Assembly: GCA_900466575.1 (NCBI GenBank)
Contig: UBMP01000016.1
Span: 372,001-436,000 of the forward strand
DNA length: 64,000 nucleotides
Direction: 5' to 3'
Source: Hyphomicrobiales bacterium
GTDB lineage: Bacteria > Pseudomonadota > Alphaproteobacteria > Rhizobiales > Rhizobiaceae
A program made the position numbers and the translations under genes. This document shows, one piece after another, positions 26,746 to 35,579 of this stretch; position 1 is the first letter of the stretch, and every line of letters begins with the position of its first letter. Under the pieces are notes generated by a model. The model was not told the origin of the DNA. It searched no databases and worked only from the letters and a program-made list of their open reading frames with translations.

Positions 26746-28595
26746 CCCTCATACCCCCTGATCACCGCCAAAAACGCCTCCCCATACCTTTCCAGCTTTG
26801 CCTGCCCCACGCCCGAGATCGCCAGCAGCGCCTCGTCCGTCGTCGGCCGTTCTGCAGCCATGGCCGTCAATGTCGTATCCGGAAACACCACGTAAGGCGG
26901 CACGGACAGCGATTTGGCGATGGCCATGCGGGTGGCGCGCAGTTCCTCGAAGAGGCCCATATCCGCCTCTGGCAGTGCCGCGCGGGCCTTGGCGGCGGCG
27001 GGGGATGCGCCCTTGGCGGCTTTGCCTTTACCGGGGCGGTCCTTGCGGAAGAAGACCTGCCGCTCGTGGCGGAAGACGGCGCGGGCGTCGGGTTCCAGCT
27101 TCAGCGCGCCATAGGCGGCGTGGTCGATGCGCACGAGGCCGGCGGCGAGCAGCTGGCGGTAAACGGATTGCCATGTCTTGGCCGGAATATCCTTGCCAGC
27201 ACCAAAGACGGGCATTTCCGTGTGGCCGAAGCGCAGCGTGCGTTCGTTCTCGACACCCATCAGCACATCGACCAAGTGGCCCGCGCCGAAGCGCTCGCCG
27301 GTGCGGTAGATGGCGGCGAGCGCCTTGATGGCGGCTTCCGTCCCGTCCCAGGTCTCGACCGGCTTCAGGCAGGTGTCGCAATTGCCGCAACGGCCGGGAT
27401 GCGCCTCGCCGAAATGGGCAAGGATCGCCTGCCGTCGGCAGCCGGGCGTTTCGCAGATGGCGAGCAGCGCATTGAGCTTGCCGCGCTCGACGCGTTTGAT
27501 CTCATCCGCTGCCCCGCCTTCATCGATCATCCGCCCGCGCTGGATGACATCGGCCATGCCATAGGCCATCCAGACTTCCGACGGCAGACCGTCACGCCCC
27601 GCGCGCCCCGTCTCCTGATAATAGGCCTCCACCGAGCCGGGTAGGTCGAGATGGGCGACATAGCGCACATTGGGCTTGTCGATGCCCATGCCGAAGGCGA
27701 CGGTGGCGACGAGGCAAAGCCCCTCCTCCTTCAGGAACGCATCCTGATTAGCGTCGCGCACCGCGCGGTCCATGCCGGCGTGATAGGCGAGCGCATTGAT
27801 GCCTTGCGTATTCAGCCACTCCGCCGTGTCTTCGACCTTGGCGCGCGACAAGCAATAGACGATGCCGCTTTCGCCCTCATGGCGGGACAGAAAGCGCAGC
27901 AATTGCTGGCGCGGCTGGTCGCGCTCGACAATCTCATAGGCAATGTTCGGCCGGTCGAAGGACGAGGTGAAGACATGGGCCTTCCCCAGCCCCAGCCGCT
28001 CGATGATGTCCTCGCGCGTATGCGGATCGGCCGTCGCCGTCAGCGCCATGCGCGGCACGCCGGGATAGAGTTCTGCGAGCTTGCCAAGCTCGCGATATTC
28101 CGGCCGGAAATCATGCCCCCATTGCGACACGCAATGCGCCTCATCGATGGCAAAAAGCGCGATCTTCACGCCGCGCATCATCTCGGCAAAGCCGGGTGTG
28201 GCGGCGCGTTCGGGCGTGACGTAGAGAAGATCGAGTTCGCCCCGCGACAGCGCCCGCCGCACCGCCGAATATTCATCACCACTCAGTGACGAATTCAGCG
28301 CCGCCGCCGGCACGCCGAGCTGTTTCAGCGCCTCGACCTGATCGCGCATCAGCGCAATCAGCGGCGAGATGACAATGCCCACACCTTCGCGGCAGATGGC
28401 CGGGATCTGATAGCAGAGAGACTTCCCCGCACCCGTCGGAAACAGCACGACGGCGTCACGCCCGGAAACAACAGTCGACACGACTTCCGCTTGGCTGCCG
28501 CGAAAAGCCGGATAGCCATAGACCCGCTTCAGGATGGAAAGCGGGTCTCTTGCGCCGGCGGGCGCCCTGTTCTGTTCGGAAATGTCACGTGTCAT
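26742..28595 (-). CDS. recQ: ATP-dependent DNA helicase RecQ
   Basis: A 617-residue 3'-5' helicase of recombination and fork repair. Walker A ([15 protein letters not shown]), the DEAH box with the RecQ aromatic loop ([17 protein letters not shown]), the helicase C-terminal domain with 'ETGRAGRDG', the four-Cys zinc site (from CETPGCRR to CGNCDTC), a winged helix and a C-terminal HRDC domain are all visible. Length is normal. The start has GGGAGAGG upstream. The low-GC insert lies directly downstream of the stop. Confidence 0.95.
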   Translation of the reverse strand: MTRDISEQNRAPAGARDPLSILKRVYGYPAFRGSQAEVVSTVVSGRDAVVLFPTGAGKSLCYQIPAICREGVGIVISPLIALMRDQVEALKQLGVPAAALNSSLSGDEYSAVRRALSRGELDLLYVTPERAATPGFAEMMRGVKIALFAIDEAHCVSQWGHDFRPEYRELGKLAELYPGVPRMALTATADPHTREDIIERLGLGKAHVFTSSFDRPNIAYEIVERDQPRQQLLRFLSRHEGESGIVYCLSRAKVEDTAEWLNTQGINALAYHAGMDRAVRDANQDAFLKEEGLCLVATVAFGMGIDKPNVRYVAHLDLPGSVEAYYQETGRAGRDGLPSEVWMAYGMADVIQRGRMIDEGGAADEIKRVERGKLNALLAICETPGCRRQAILAHFGEAHPGRCGNCDTCLKPVETWDGTEAAIKALAAIYRTGERFGAGHLVDVLMGVENERTLRFGHTEMPVFGAGKDIPAKTWQSVYRQLLAAGLVRIDHAAYGALKLEPDARAVFRHERQVFFRKDRPGKGKAAKGASPAAAKARAALPEADMGLFEELRATRMAIAKSLSVPPYVVFPDTTLTAMAAERPTTDEALLAISGVGQAKLERYGEAFLAVIRGYEG

Positions 28596-28651
28596 GCCTC
28601 TCCCTTAGCAGCAGAGAGGTGAGTGCGACTAGGCGAAAGGGCGCGGAGCCC

Positions 28652-28921
28652 TTATTTCACGATGGCCGCTCCACCGGAAATTTCCACCGTCTCGGCACCG
28701 CTGAGACCGATCCGGTCGCCGTTGGGTGCGGTAATGAAGCAGCCCGAGGGGCAGATGCTTTCCGTCGCGCCAGCAGACAGCGGCAGCTTGGAGCGATTGC
28801 CGTTTTCCACGACATCGATAACCACGGCCTTCTTGTCGCCATTGGTGATGTCGGCAGCGAGAGCCGGCAGCGCGCCGGCGAGAGATGCAGTGGCAACAAG
28901 TGCGATCGACAGGATCTTCAT
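28652..28921 (-). CDS. Small periplasmic protein of unknown function
   Basis: An 89-residue protein with a clear signal peptide (KILSIALVATASLAGALPALAA split before DITNG). The mature part has two cysteines three residues apart (SICPSGC) and alternating beta-like stretches. The start at 28921 has GAGGAGG upstream, a strong ribosome site. It lies between recQ and the MscS-type channel gene, all on the minus strand. No family is recognised. Confidence 0.75.
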   Translation of the reverse strand: MKILSIALVATASLAGALPALAADITNGDKKAVVIDVVENGNRSKLPLSAGATESICPSGCFITAPNGDRIGLSGAETVEISGGAAIVK

Positions 28922-29021
28922 GAGCGCCTCCTCTCAAACAGAGGGACGAACCCAAAGCCGCCCTCTTGAGAACAGACTATCGCCCATTTTGGCTGAATGC
29001 GACCTGAATACGGCGTTCAGC

Positions 29022-31625
29022 CTAATTGCTGTTTGAGCCGCCTCCATGGCCACCCGCGCCGCCATGGCCGTCGCCATCACCATCGTCGTCGTGGTGGCTG
29101 CCGTCATCATCCTCGTGCCGATGCCCCAGGCCTCCCATATTGGTGAAGACCTTGTCCGGATTTCCCTGGAAATGACCGCGTTGGGTCACAGCCTCGCGCA
29201 GGATCGACGCCACGCCATCTTCGATCTTCAGATGAAGATCGCGCTGCGGGAATGGGAATTCGATCCCCTCCTCCTTGAAGCGCTCGAAGATCGTCAGGCG
29301 AAGATCGTTGCGGACCTTCAAGCCATCGAGAACATCGGCCAGATGAACGCGAATCTCGAAATTGAGCGAGGATTCCCCAAAGCCCTGGAAGGCTACGGCG
29401 GGCTCGGGGATCTTCAGCACATGCTCCTGCGCCTGCGCAATCTCGAGCAGGATTTCCATGACGCGGCGCGGATCCGCATTGTAGCTCACGCCGACGGCGA
29501 TCTCGACGCGACCGAGCCGGTTCTTATGCGTCCAGTTCCCGACCGAGGCGTTGATCAGTTCCGAGTTCGGCACGATGATCGAGAGGTGTTGGAAGGTCTC
29601 GATTTCCGTGGCGCGCACCGAAATGCGCCGCACGAAGCCTTCCGTCGTGCCGGTGACCACCCAGTCGCCGACCTTGAACGGCCGCTCGACCAGCAGGATC
29701 AGGCCGGAGACGAAGTTTGACACGATATTCTGCAGGCCGAAACCGATACCGAGCGAAAGGGCACCGGCCACGAGCGCAAGGCTGGAGAGATCGATGCCTG
29801 CGGCCGAAACGCCGAACAGAGCGGCAATCGCGATCCCCACATAGCCGAAGCCGGTCTTGACCGAATTGCGCACACCGCTATCGAGCTTCGAGCGCGCCAG
29901 CACATTGCCGTCCAGCCAGCCTTGCAGCCAGCGGGTCACCCAGAGGCCGACGAAGAAGAAGGCGACGCCGGCAAACAGGCCGATGATCGAGAAGTGGAAT
30001 TTGCCGATCGTGATCTCTGTGAAAATCTGCGACACCCAGGTCCAGATCTCCGGTAGCTGGAAGCCCCATTGCACCAGCAGTAGCGGCACGCCGATGGCAA
30101 TGGCAATGCCGTAGAAGGCGAAGCCCACGGCAAGCCCTATCTGGTCGAGCGTCATCTCTTCGAACTTGTAACGACGCTGGCAGTAGCGGCCGAACACCGT
30201 GTCTGCAAAGGCCCCAGGCTTGATGATGGCTCGGCCGGAGAGAAGCCCAAGGAACGTCGTCACGACCACGGCGCCCGCCATGACGATCTGCGTGGCGGCA
30301 AAGCGCGCCAGGCCGACATAGCCGAGCAGTGCAGCGGCAATCAGCGCCAGACCCGCAACGGCGAGCGGCCAGCGCACCAAGCGCGGCCAGGCCCTGCCCT
30401 CCTCCGATCCATCATCCGGCCGGATGGGCTTGATGAAGGACATGGCAAATAGCATCGCGCCGGCAACAATCGAGGTGAAGTAGCTCTTGACGATCGTCAG
30501 AACGATATCGGCGCCAAGAGCCTTGCTGACAGCGCTGAGGAAGAAATCGACACTGATGACGACGGCAAGCGCAACGATCGCCGTCGTCAGCAACCGGGCT
30601 CCGCGGTCGGTGACTCGCGCGAGCCGCCAGTTCGGCTCCACGGGTGCAAGAACCGCCATCGTCAGCCGGTAGACGAAGAAGATCGCCAGAACGAGCCCCA
30701 TGAAGGCGCCAAGGATCGGCGCGATGTCGGCGCGCAGCACATTGAAATTGTCGAGCAGGAACAGGCTGAACACGTCGAAAACCGCCAGCGCCACGGTCGG
30801 CAGGATCGTCGCCCAGAAGGCAACGGAAAGCCGGCTCAGATAAGCCGGTTTCTCGACGACAGTGTTGCGCCGGACCAGCGGCGACAGCATCCGATAGGAA
30901 AACGTGACGATGACCAGCGCCGCCAGGACCGAGAAGAACAGCGCACTCATCAACTGGTAGAACTTGAAGGTCCAGACGAAACGGAACCAGCTCGAGACCG
31001 ACTGGATGAAGTCCGTCTTTTCCTCGGTGAAGGCAAGCGCCGCTTCCGACAAGGTATCCGGCGTGACATCCGTCTTCTTCAGGAGCGTGTTGGTGAACAG
31101 CGTCCGGCGATCTTCGGTGATCTGGTTCGAGAGCTTGCGTGAGGCGATCGAAAGGTTTTCGGCATCGCCTGTCACCGAATTGATGGTGGCGCGCTCGGCG
31201 TTCAGCTTTTCGCGCTCTGCCTTCACGGCGGGATCTTCCGCAGTGCCGGCGGCCGGCGGATCACCAAGCGCAGCCAAACGTTCCCGGATCTGCGTCAGAC
31301 GGGGATTAAAGGAAACCGAGACGTCGAGAATTGCCTTCGTGAGCGCATCGACCTTGAGCTTGAGATCCGCAAGCTGCTGGTCGTCATCGGCCTTGTCATC
31401 AACCTGATCCGTCAGCGCCTTCAACGTGTTGGCGGCATCGCTCAACTGTTTACGCGCGACCTCCACCGGGCTCGGTTCCGGCGCGGCGACGGTATCGGTC
31501 TGTTGCGTCGTCGTGGCGGCGGCAGGCTGCGGGTTCTGCGCCAGCGCAGCCGTCAAGGTCCCGAAAGCGATGAGCGCCGCGGCAAGAAGAGCGGCGATGG
31601 GTCGTGAAGCAGTTCCAGAGGTCAT
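29022..31625 (-). CDS. Large MscS-type mechanosensitive channel (DUF3772-containing)
   Basis: An 867-residue inner-membrane protein. A signal peptide is followed by a periplasmic helical region (about 30-200, DUF3772-like coiled coils), then about ten membrane segments and the conserved MscS pore and beta domain (VAGALSLGIGFGLQNIVSNF; then VERPFKVGDWV). The C-terminal tail is extraordinarily His/Asp/Gly-rich, a possible metal-binding region. It probably protects against osmotic downshock. ATG 31625 is preferred over TTG 31634. Confidence 0.9.
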   Translation of the reverse strand: MTSGTASRPIAALLAAALIAFGTLTAALAQNPQPAAATTTQQTDTVAAPEPSPVEVARKQLSDAANTLKALTDQVDDKADDDQQLADLKLKVDALTKAILDVSVSFNPRLTQIRERLAALGDPPAAGTAEDPAVKAEREKLNAERATINSVTGDAENLSIASRKLSNQITEDRRTLFTNTLLKKTDVTPDTLSEAALAFTEEKTDFIQSVSSWFRFVWTFKFYQLMSALFFSVLAALVIVTFSYRMLSPLVRRNTVVEKPAYLSRLSVAFWATILPTVALAVFDVFSLFLLDNFNVLRADIAPILGAFMGLVLAIFFVYRLTMAVLAPVEPNWRLARVTDRGARLLTTAIVALAVVISVDFFLSAVSKALGADIVLTIVKSYFTSIVAGAMLFAMSFIKPIRPDDGSEEGRAWPRLVRWPLAVAGLALIAAALLGYVGLARFAATQIVMAGAVVVTTFLGLLSGRAIIKPGAFADTVFGRYCQRRYKFEEMTLDQIGLAVGFAFYGIAIAIGVPLLLVQWGFQLPEIWTWVSQIFTEITIGKFHFSIIGLFAGVAFFFVGLWVTRWLQGWLDGNVLARSKLDSGVRNSVKTGFGYVGIAIAALFGVSAAGIDLSSLALVAGALSLGIGFGLQNIVSNFVSGLILLVERPFKVGDWVVTGTTEGFVRRISVRATEIETFQHLSIIVPNSELINASVGNWTHKNRLGRVEIAVGVSYNADPRRVMEILLEIAQAQEHVLKIPEPAVAFQGFGESSLNFEIRVHLADVLDGLKVRNDLRLTIFERFKEEGIEFPFPQRDLHLKIEDGVASILREAVTQRGHFQGNPDKVFTNMGGLGHRHEDDDGSHHDDDGDGDGHGGAGGHGGGSNSN

Positions 31626-31675
31626 CGATACCAAGCTTACATATCAAAAAATAAATGTTCAAACCGTCGCGGCAG

Positions 31676-32236
31676 TCAGAAGCCGCTGCCCGGCAGCTTC
31701 AGGAACTCCAGCTCCTCCGCCGTCGATTCCCGGCCGAGACATGCGTTGCGATGCGGAAACCGGCCGAAGCGCGCGACGATATCGCGATGCCGCACGGCAT
31801 AATCGAGAAGTTCAGGATCGGGAAGGTCAGAAAACAGTCGGACCGAATATTCCTGATCCGCGAGAAGTTCGGAATGCTCGAACGGCAGGTAGAAGAACGG
31901 ACGCTGCCGCCCATGCACAAGCTTGTCCGCCTCCGCCGCAATAGCCAGCCGCGCCTCGCGCCGCGCCAGGCCATCTGTGGCAAAGGCAAGCGGCGTGGCG
32001 CGATACATGTGGCGTGGAAACTGGTCGAGAACGATGACGGCCGCCAGCCGCGACGCGGGATCCACGCGCCACGACGGTTCGACCGAGCGTGCCAGCGAAA
32101 AATGTGTGGCACGGAAACGGCGCAGGATCTGCTGATCGAGCGCCGGGGTCGAATTGTACCAGTCGCGATCGTTCAGTTCCTCGAACCAGAATTCCAGCAC
32201 CTCGTCAGGAGAGGCAATCCGATCGCCCTCAGGCAT
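31676..32236 (-). CDS. DUF924 family protein
   Basis: A 186-residue soluble helical protein. The motifs 'VLEFWFEELNDRDWY', 'VIVLDQFPRHMYRATPLAFATD', read in parts, and 'FFYLPFEHSE' define the DUF924 family, whose function is unknown. ATG 32236 has GAGGAG at proper spacing; another ATG at 32242 is too close to it. It is the last host protein gene before tRNA-Lys. Confidence 0.88.
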   Translation of the reverse strand: MPEGDRIASPDEVLEFWFEELNDRDWYNSTPALDQQILRRFRATHFSLARSVEPSWRVDPASRLAAVIVLDQFPRHMYRATPLAFATDGLARREARLAIAAEADKLVHGRQRPFFYLPFEHSELLADQEYSVRLFSDLPDPELLDYAVRHRDIVARFGRFPHRNACLGRESTAEELEFLKLPGSGF

Positions 32237-32357
32237 GGTCATGCTCCTCACTCGAAAAGCCCCTACTTCTGGGCTTCATCTCGTCCCTGAAAAGCCCTTG
32301 GCTGCGAAATCCGTGTATTTTGTGTTCCTCGGATCTGAAACCCTGTGCATTTTCAGG

Positions 32358-32381
32358 CCTTTGCAGAGGAAAATGCAAAGG
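32358..32381. repeat. Inverted repeat between DUF924 gene and tRNA-Lys
   Basis: CCTTTGCA and TGCAAAGG form a perfect 8-bp inverted repeat around an 8-base A-rich loop. Neither side has a good T-run, so it is not a typical terminator. It could be a regulatory or RNA hairpin upstream of the DUF924 gene. Confidence 0.35.
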
Positions 32382-32407
32382 ACGCACAAAAAATGTCGAA
32401 ACGACGC

Positions 32408-32436
32408 TTGCCAACCAGAATGAACCTGTTTATACG
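32408..32436 (+). promoter_or_regulatory. Promoter of tRNA-Lys
   Basis: TTGCCA (32408-32413), a 17-bp spacer and TATACG (32431-32436) resemble a sigma-70 promoter, 37 bp upstream of the mature tRNA 5' end. Confidence 0.55.
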
Positions 32437-32472
32437 GCCCCTCACCGAGACGGCAATGCCGCTTTCGAGTGT

Positions 32473-32548
<76 letters not shown>

Positions 32549-32646
32549 ATTAATTCAATGACTTAGACGAATATTAGAGATTGCTGGTTTGCAGAAATTT
32601 GGCGCAGTTTGCAATTTTCGTTCTAACCATGTTCTTCTGTGGTAAA
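32549..32646. other. Non-coding junction between tRNA-Lys and the first phage gene
   Basis: About 98 AT-rich bases directly after the tRNA CCA, without a credible gene. This is the likely left prophage/host junction if integration used the tRNA 3' end. TTTGCA occurs twice here, but the second attachment copy is not in the window, so the exact boundary cannot be fixed. Confidence 0.4.
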
Positions 32647-32675
32647 AAGAAAGCCCGCGCTAGGCGGGCTTTCTT
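32647..32675. terminator. Bidirectional terminator at the left end of the prophage
   Basis: A perfect 12-bp stem (AAGAAAGCCCGC / GCGGGCTTTCTT) with a 5-base loop lies directly after the stop of the last phage gene. It would end the long phage transcript before tRNA-Lys and stop tRNA transcription from entering the prophage. Confidence 0.88.
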
Positions 32676-32676
32676 G

Positions 32677-32994
32677 CTATGCGGTTGGTGGCTCAGGTAG
32701 CGGTTGCCAGTTGTCTGCGTCACCGCTACCGAGAACGTGAATCCAAGTCTCCTCGTTCTCATCGTAGTATGCAGACACAACCAGGTTTTCGCAGCCAAGC
32801 CAATTTTTGTAGTGAATCAGAATGTGCGTTCCGTCTTTCGGTGCCGTCTCAATGGGTTGCCATTTATTGCGTGCGCGCTCAGCAATGATGGCCATAACAA
32901 GAACGTCCCACACCGTATACGCATGTGGGTCGTCAATCATCAGGCGCTCAATTTTTGTTGCGGCCGCAAGCACGTCATCCGGCACATTGACCAC
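32677..32994 (-). CDS. DUF551-like phage protein
   Basis: A 105-residue protein. The C-terminal two thirds contain 'WQPIETAPKDGTHILIHYKN' and a closing W-rich stretch (ADNWQPLPEPP), typical of DUF551 proteins found in phages, with no known function. The start is a GTG at 32994 with GGGAGGT upstream, and it overlaps the kinase gene by 20 bases. It is the last gene of the prophage's left operon. Confidence 0.75.
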   Translation of the reverse strand: MVNVPDDVLAAATKIERLMIDDPHAYTVWDVLVMAIIAERARNKWQPIETAPKDGTHILIHYKNWLGCENLVVSAYYDENEETWIHVLGSGDADNWQPLPEPPTA

Positions 32995-33607
32995 GGCACA
33001 CCTCCCTCAAAACCGCCCCATGCAAGTCCGGCAACCCACCCACGTTCGGAATCACGCCATCCGCAACAAAGTCCAAGCGCTCGCTTTCGTGATTGCCGGC
33101 GATCCCGCCGCGGCCCTCAATAAGCCACACCTTGCCACCAAGCTTGCGGACAGTCGCAGCCTCGTTCGGAAAGCGGCAATCGTCCACGACAACGCGGCCG
33201 CCGTCGCTTAGGACTTCGTTAGCGGCCTGCCGCCACAGATTTACCCAAACGTCTTCACCAAGGCACTTGCGACCCCATTCCGTGCCGAGAGTCTGCATGG
33301 CATGCCGCGGCGACTTGCCGCAAAGCAGTTCGTTCGGCTCTTCCTTTAGCTTGCCCTCCACCTCATCGGATAGAAAGCCGAGGGAGTACATCATGGCCTT
33401 CAAGGGGCCGGCGAACCGGATCCGCTTATAGCCGTGGCGTTCCGCCAGGTATGTTGCCGCCGTTGACTTCCCGCTTCCGGCAAGGCCCGCGAATGCCACG
33501 ACGCGCGGAAAGTTATCATTGGCGGGGCGCTTGACGGGCGGGACGTGCGTGATGCATCCCGTGTCGTCGGATTCCAGCGCGCCCCATGGGCTGTAAAGTT
33601 TGGTCAT
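32975..33607 (-). CDS. Deoxynucleoside monophosphate kinase-like P-loop protein
   Basis: A 210-residue kinase-like protein. Walker A 'GLAGSGKST' sits at about residues 42-50, followed by 'GYKRIRFAGPLKAMMYSLG' and 'GRVVVDDCRFPNEA', matching phage dNMP kinases (T4 gp1-type) that supply nucleotides for replication. The N-terminal 35 residues (including PPVKRPANDN) are extra. Its ATG overlaps the previous stop by four bases. Confidence 0.8.
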   Translation of the reverse strand: MTKLYSPWGALESDDTGCITHVPPVKRPANDNFPRVVAFAGLAGSGKSTAATYLAERHGYKRIRFAGPLKAMMYSLGFLSDEVEGKLKEEPNELLCGKSPRHAMQTLGTEWGRKCLGEDVWVNLWRQAANEVLSDGGRVVVDDCRFPNEAATVRKLGGKVWLIEGRGGIAGNHESERLDFVADGVIPNVGGLPDLHGAVLREVCRGQCAG

Positions 33608-33873
33608 GCTGTTTCCTCCAATTCCTTCTTCGTCTTCGGCGCGACAACCGGCCTGAACCGGCGCGCATTAAACGGCGGGTCTTCCTCGCCAAACTGCGGG
33701 CAGACGCCGCGATTTATGCCGACAAGCCGCACGCCGAAATAGTCGCCGTGCAGATAGCTTGAGCACATACCGGCCCACCGAACAGTGTAGGTTTCGCCCT
33801 CTTTGATTTCGATATATTGTTCGGGAAGCACTTTCGCGTCTATGCAGATGACATTTTGGCCGGAGGTTAGCAT
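33604..33873 (-). CDS. Phage protein of unknown function
   Basis: An 89-residue protein without recognised domain. It begins LTSGQNVICIDAKVLPEQYI and contains alternating charged and beta-like segments, ending in a basic stretch (RPVVAPKTKKELEE). The start at 33873 directly follows the upstream stop (TGACATG). The longer frame to 34038 would overlap that gene and is rejected. Confidence 0.6.
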   Translation of the reverse strand: MLTSGQNVICIDAKVLPEQYIEIKEGETYTVRWAGMCSSYLHGDYFGVRLVGINRGVCPQFGEEDPPFNARRFRPVVAPKTKKELEETA

Positions 33874-33874
33874 G

Positions 33875-34081
33875 TCAGCGCCCCGTAACGGCCAGCCAAA
33901 AGTTTTTCCATTCGGCGCGCTTCCAGTGATATGCCGCTTCCTCGTATGCAGCCTCACCAGCGGCAATTGCGGCAAACACGACGATAAGTAACATGAGGGC
34001 CAGAATAGAAATTGCCGCAATCGGAATGGCGACGGCAATCCGCACTGGCTTGCTCTTTATTCTGTAAACATTCCAAGCCAT
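33875..34081 (-). CDS. Small phage membrane protein
   Basis: A 68-residue protein with one strongly hydrophobic segment (RIAVAIPIAAISILALMLLI, continuing to about residue 36) and a charged, aromatic C-terminal tail. ATG 34081 overlaps the upstream stop as TGATG. No family is recognised; its place among nucleotide-metabolism genes gives no function. Confidence 0.6.
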   Translation of the reverse strand: MAWNVYRIKSKPVRIAVAIPIAAISILALMLLIVVFAAIAAGEAAYEEAAYHWKRAEWKNFWLAVTGR

Positions 34082-35049
34082 CACGCCGCCTCCCTCATCC
34101 CGCGCCCACTCAGCGCCGCATACGTCGCAAGAAATTCTTCCTTGGCCTGCGCTGGCGTCCAGCACTTCAAGCCAACGCCTAGCGGGTTGTTGTGCTGCTT
34201 GTGCCAGTCCATCGGCGCCAGCAGCGCCACTTCGTCGCCAATAATGCGGTCATCAGCTTCCTTGACGATATCGGGCAACCGCACCGGCAAGCTAAAGCGT
34301 TCGCACACCTTGGCCATGACGCGGCTTTCAATCGCCTTATAGTTCGACAGGTCGCTCTTGATAGGACGCGGCACGTCCACTAGGAACGCCTCGCTCGCAT
34401 CGTGCAGCAAGCCGCACAAGGCCGCCCCGTAATCCCAGGTTTCCTTCAGGATCCACCGCGCGATATGGACGCAATGTTCAGCCACGCTGTAGAAGCGCGA
34501 GACGTGTCCCGCGTAGCGGCATTGCATGCCAAGGCTATGCGCGATGGCTTCAATGGTGATTTCTTCCGGTCGCGGGTCAAGCGGCCAGAACTTGCCCGCC
34601 GGGTAGACTTGCATGAAGTCGCCGCGGCGGTTGTCGTTGGCGGGTCGCGGTGTATAGGTGTAAAGTGGAGAGAATTTTGTGGTTAGGGTTTCTGTGTCGA
34701 TACATTTTTCCACCCCACCACTAAACACAACAGACCTTCTTCCCATGTTATTACGCCTATCCCCAATCACGGAAATACGCGCCGCATCGCCTATAAGTGT
34801 CCAGCGAGCAATAGTTTCACCGATCTGGCGATCAGCTTCCTTGTCAGGCTCCGAAAGATCGTCATACGGAACAAGCCACGAAGATTTCGGAGATGGTTGC
34901 GTCTTTGCCCATCGAACCCAAGCTTCACGAACAAAACGTCCCAATTGATCCCTATCGTAGGGAATTTCTCTGCCGCCATCTAATTGGTCCAAAGCCGCAA
35001 CCGGCACGCCTACCGCGCCGAAGCCCTCAATCATCATTGGTTCGGTCAT
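34081..35049 (-). CDS. RyR-like domain fused to an HD-type phosphohydrolase
   Basis: A 322-residue protein. Residues about 30-80 (VREAWVRWAKTQPSPKSSWL, then VPYDDLSEPDKEADRQIGE) match RyR-type domains seen in phage proteins. After a linker containing RPANDN, the C-terminal half is a YfbR-like HD domain (SVAEHCVHIARWI; GLLHDASEAFLVDVPRPIK), expected to remove phosphate from dNMPs. The fusion suggests a nucleotide-binding sensor controlling a nucleotidase. ATG 35049 overlaps the upstream stop (ATGA). Confidence 0.78.
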   Translation of the reverse strand: MTEPMMIEGFGAVGVPVAALDQLDGGREIPYDRDQLGRFVREAWVRWAKTQPSPKSSWLVPYDDLSEPDKEADRQIGETIARWTLIGDAARISVIGDRRNNMGRRSVVFSGGVEKCIDTETLTTKFSPLYTYTPRPANDNRRGDFMQVYPAGKFWPLDPRPEEITIEAIAHSLGMQCRYAGHVSRFYSVAEHCVHIARWILKETWDYGAALCGLLHDASEAFLVDVPRPIKSDLSNYKAIESRVMAKVCERFSLPVRLPDIVKEADDRIIGDEVALLAPMDWHKQHNNPLGVGLKCWTPAQAKEEFLATYAALSGRGMREAA

Positions 35050-35432
35050 GCGCGCTCCTCCCAAAAACGGCAGTACTTCGACATGCCTCGGTTGATTTCC
35101 GCCTGCGGATAGCCGTCGCGCAAAAGCGTTGCGTCAATGTCTTCGCCTTCAAGCGGCGCGTAAGGCTTTGGGAACCCGTATTTCCAGCCGGACGGCGGGT
35201 CGTACATGGTTACGGTAGCCGTTTCGTCGGCCCAACTCTCAACCTTGTAAATGCTGTATCGCGTCACAAACAGATCGCCGTCTTCCGATTCGATGGTGCT
35301 TGTGGTGATGCGCTCTCCGTCGCGGAAGCGGCCTTTTGTGTCGCCGTAAATCTCGCCGCTCAGGCAGGGCGCGCGCGGGTCGTCACCGGGCTTTACGCGG
35401 CGCGCATTTCTTAGTGTACCCGTGGGTTTCAC
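35046..35432 (-). CDS. Phage protein of unknown function
   Basis: A 128-residue protein starting at GTG 35432, with GAGGAG seven bases upstream (the TTG two codons earlier overlaps the ribosome site). It contains 'LSGEIYGDTKGRFRDGERI', then 'YSIYKVESW' and a C-terminal 'YCRFWEERA', a pattern of short beta strands. No named family is recognised. It is followed by the RyR-HD gene with a four-base overlap. Confidence 0.65.
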   Translation of the reverse strand: MKPTGTLRNARRVKPGDDPRAPCLSGEIYGDTKGRFRDGERITTSTIESEDGDLFVTRYSIYKVESWADETATVTMYDPPSGWKYGFPKPYAPLEGEDIDATLLRDGYPQAEINRGMSKYCRFWEERA

Positions 35433-35492
35433 TTGCAATCTCCTCTTGTAACGTGGTGTGGTGGTTAGGCCGCGTTGGTGGCGCGGGTGGTG

Positions 35493-35579
35493 TTAGATGT
35501 CTAGCGCCCCATAAAATGACAGGAACACAGAACACGCTGAAAATATTATAAGTGATGTGCCTGCTATGTAGTGCGTCAC
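35493..35579 (-). CDS. 28-residue membrane peptide gene (candidate)
   Basis: A GTG-started frame overlapping the metallophosphoesterase stop as GTGA, with GGGAGG seven bases upstream. It encodes THYIAGTSLIIFSACSVFLS and seven more residues, a single hydrophobic helix. Both the ribosome site and the overlap style match neighbouring genes, so it may be real despite its size. The 60 bp after it show nothing further. Confidence 0.4.
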   Translation of the reverse strand: MTHYIAGTSLIIFSACSVFLSFYGALDI

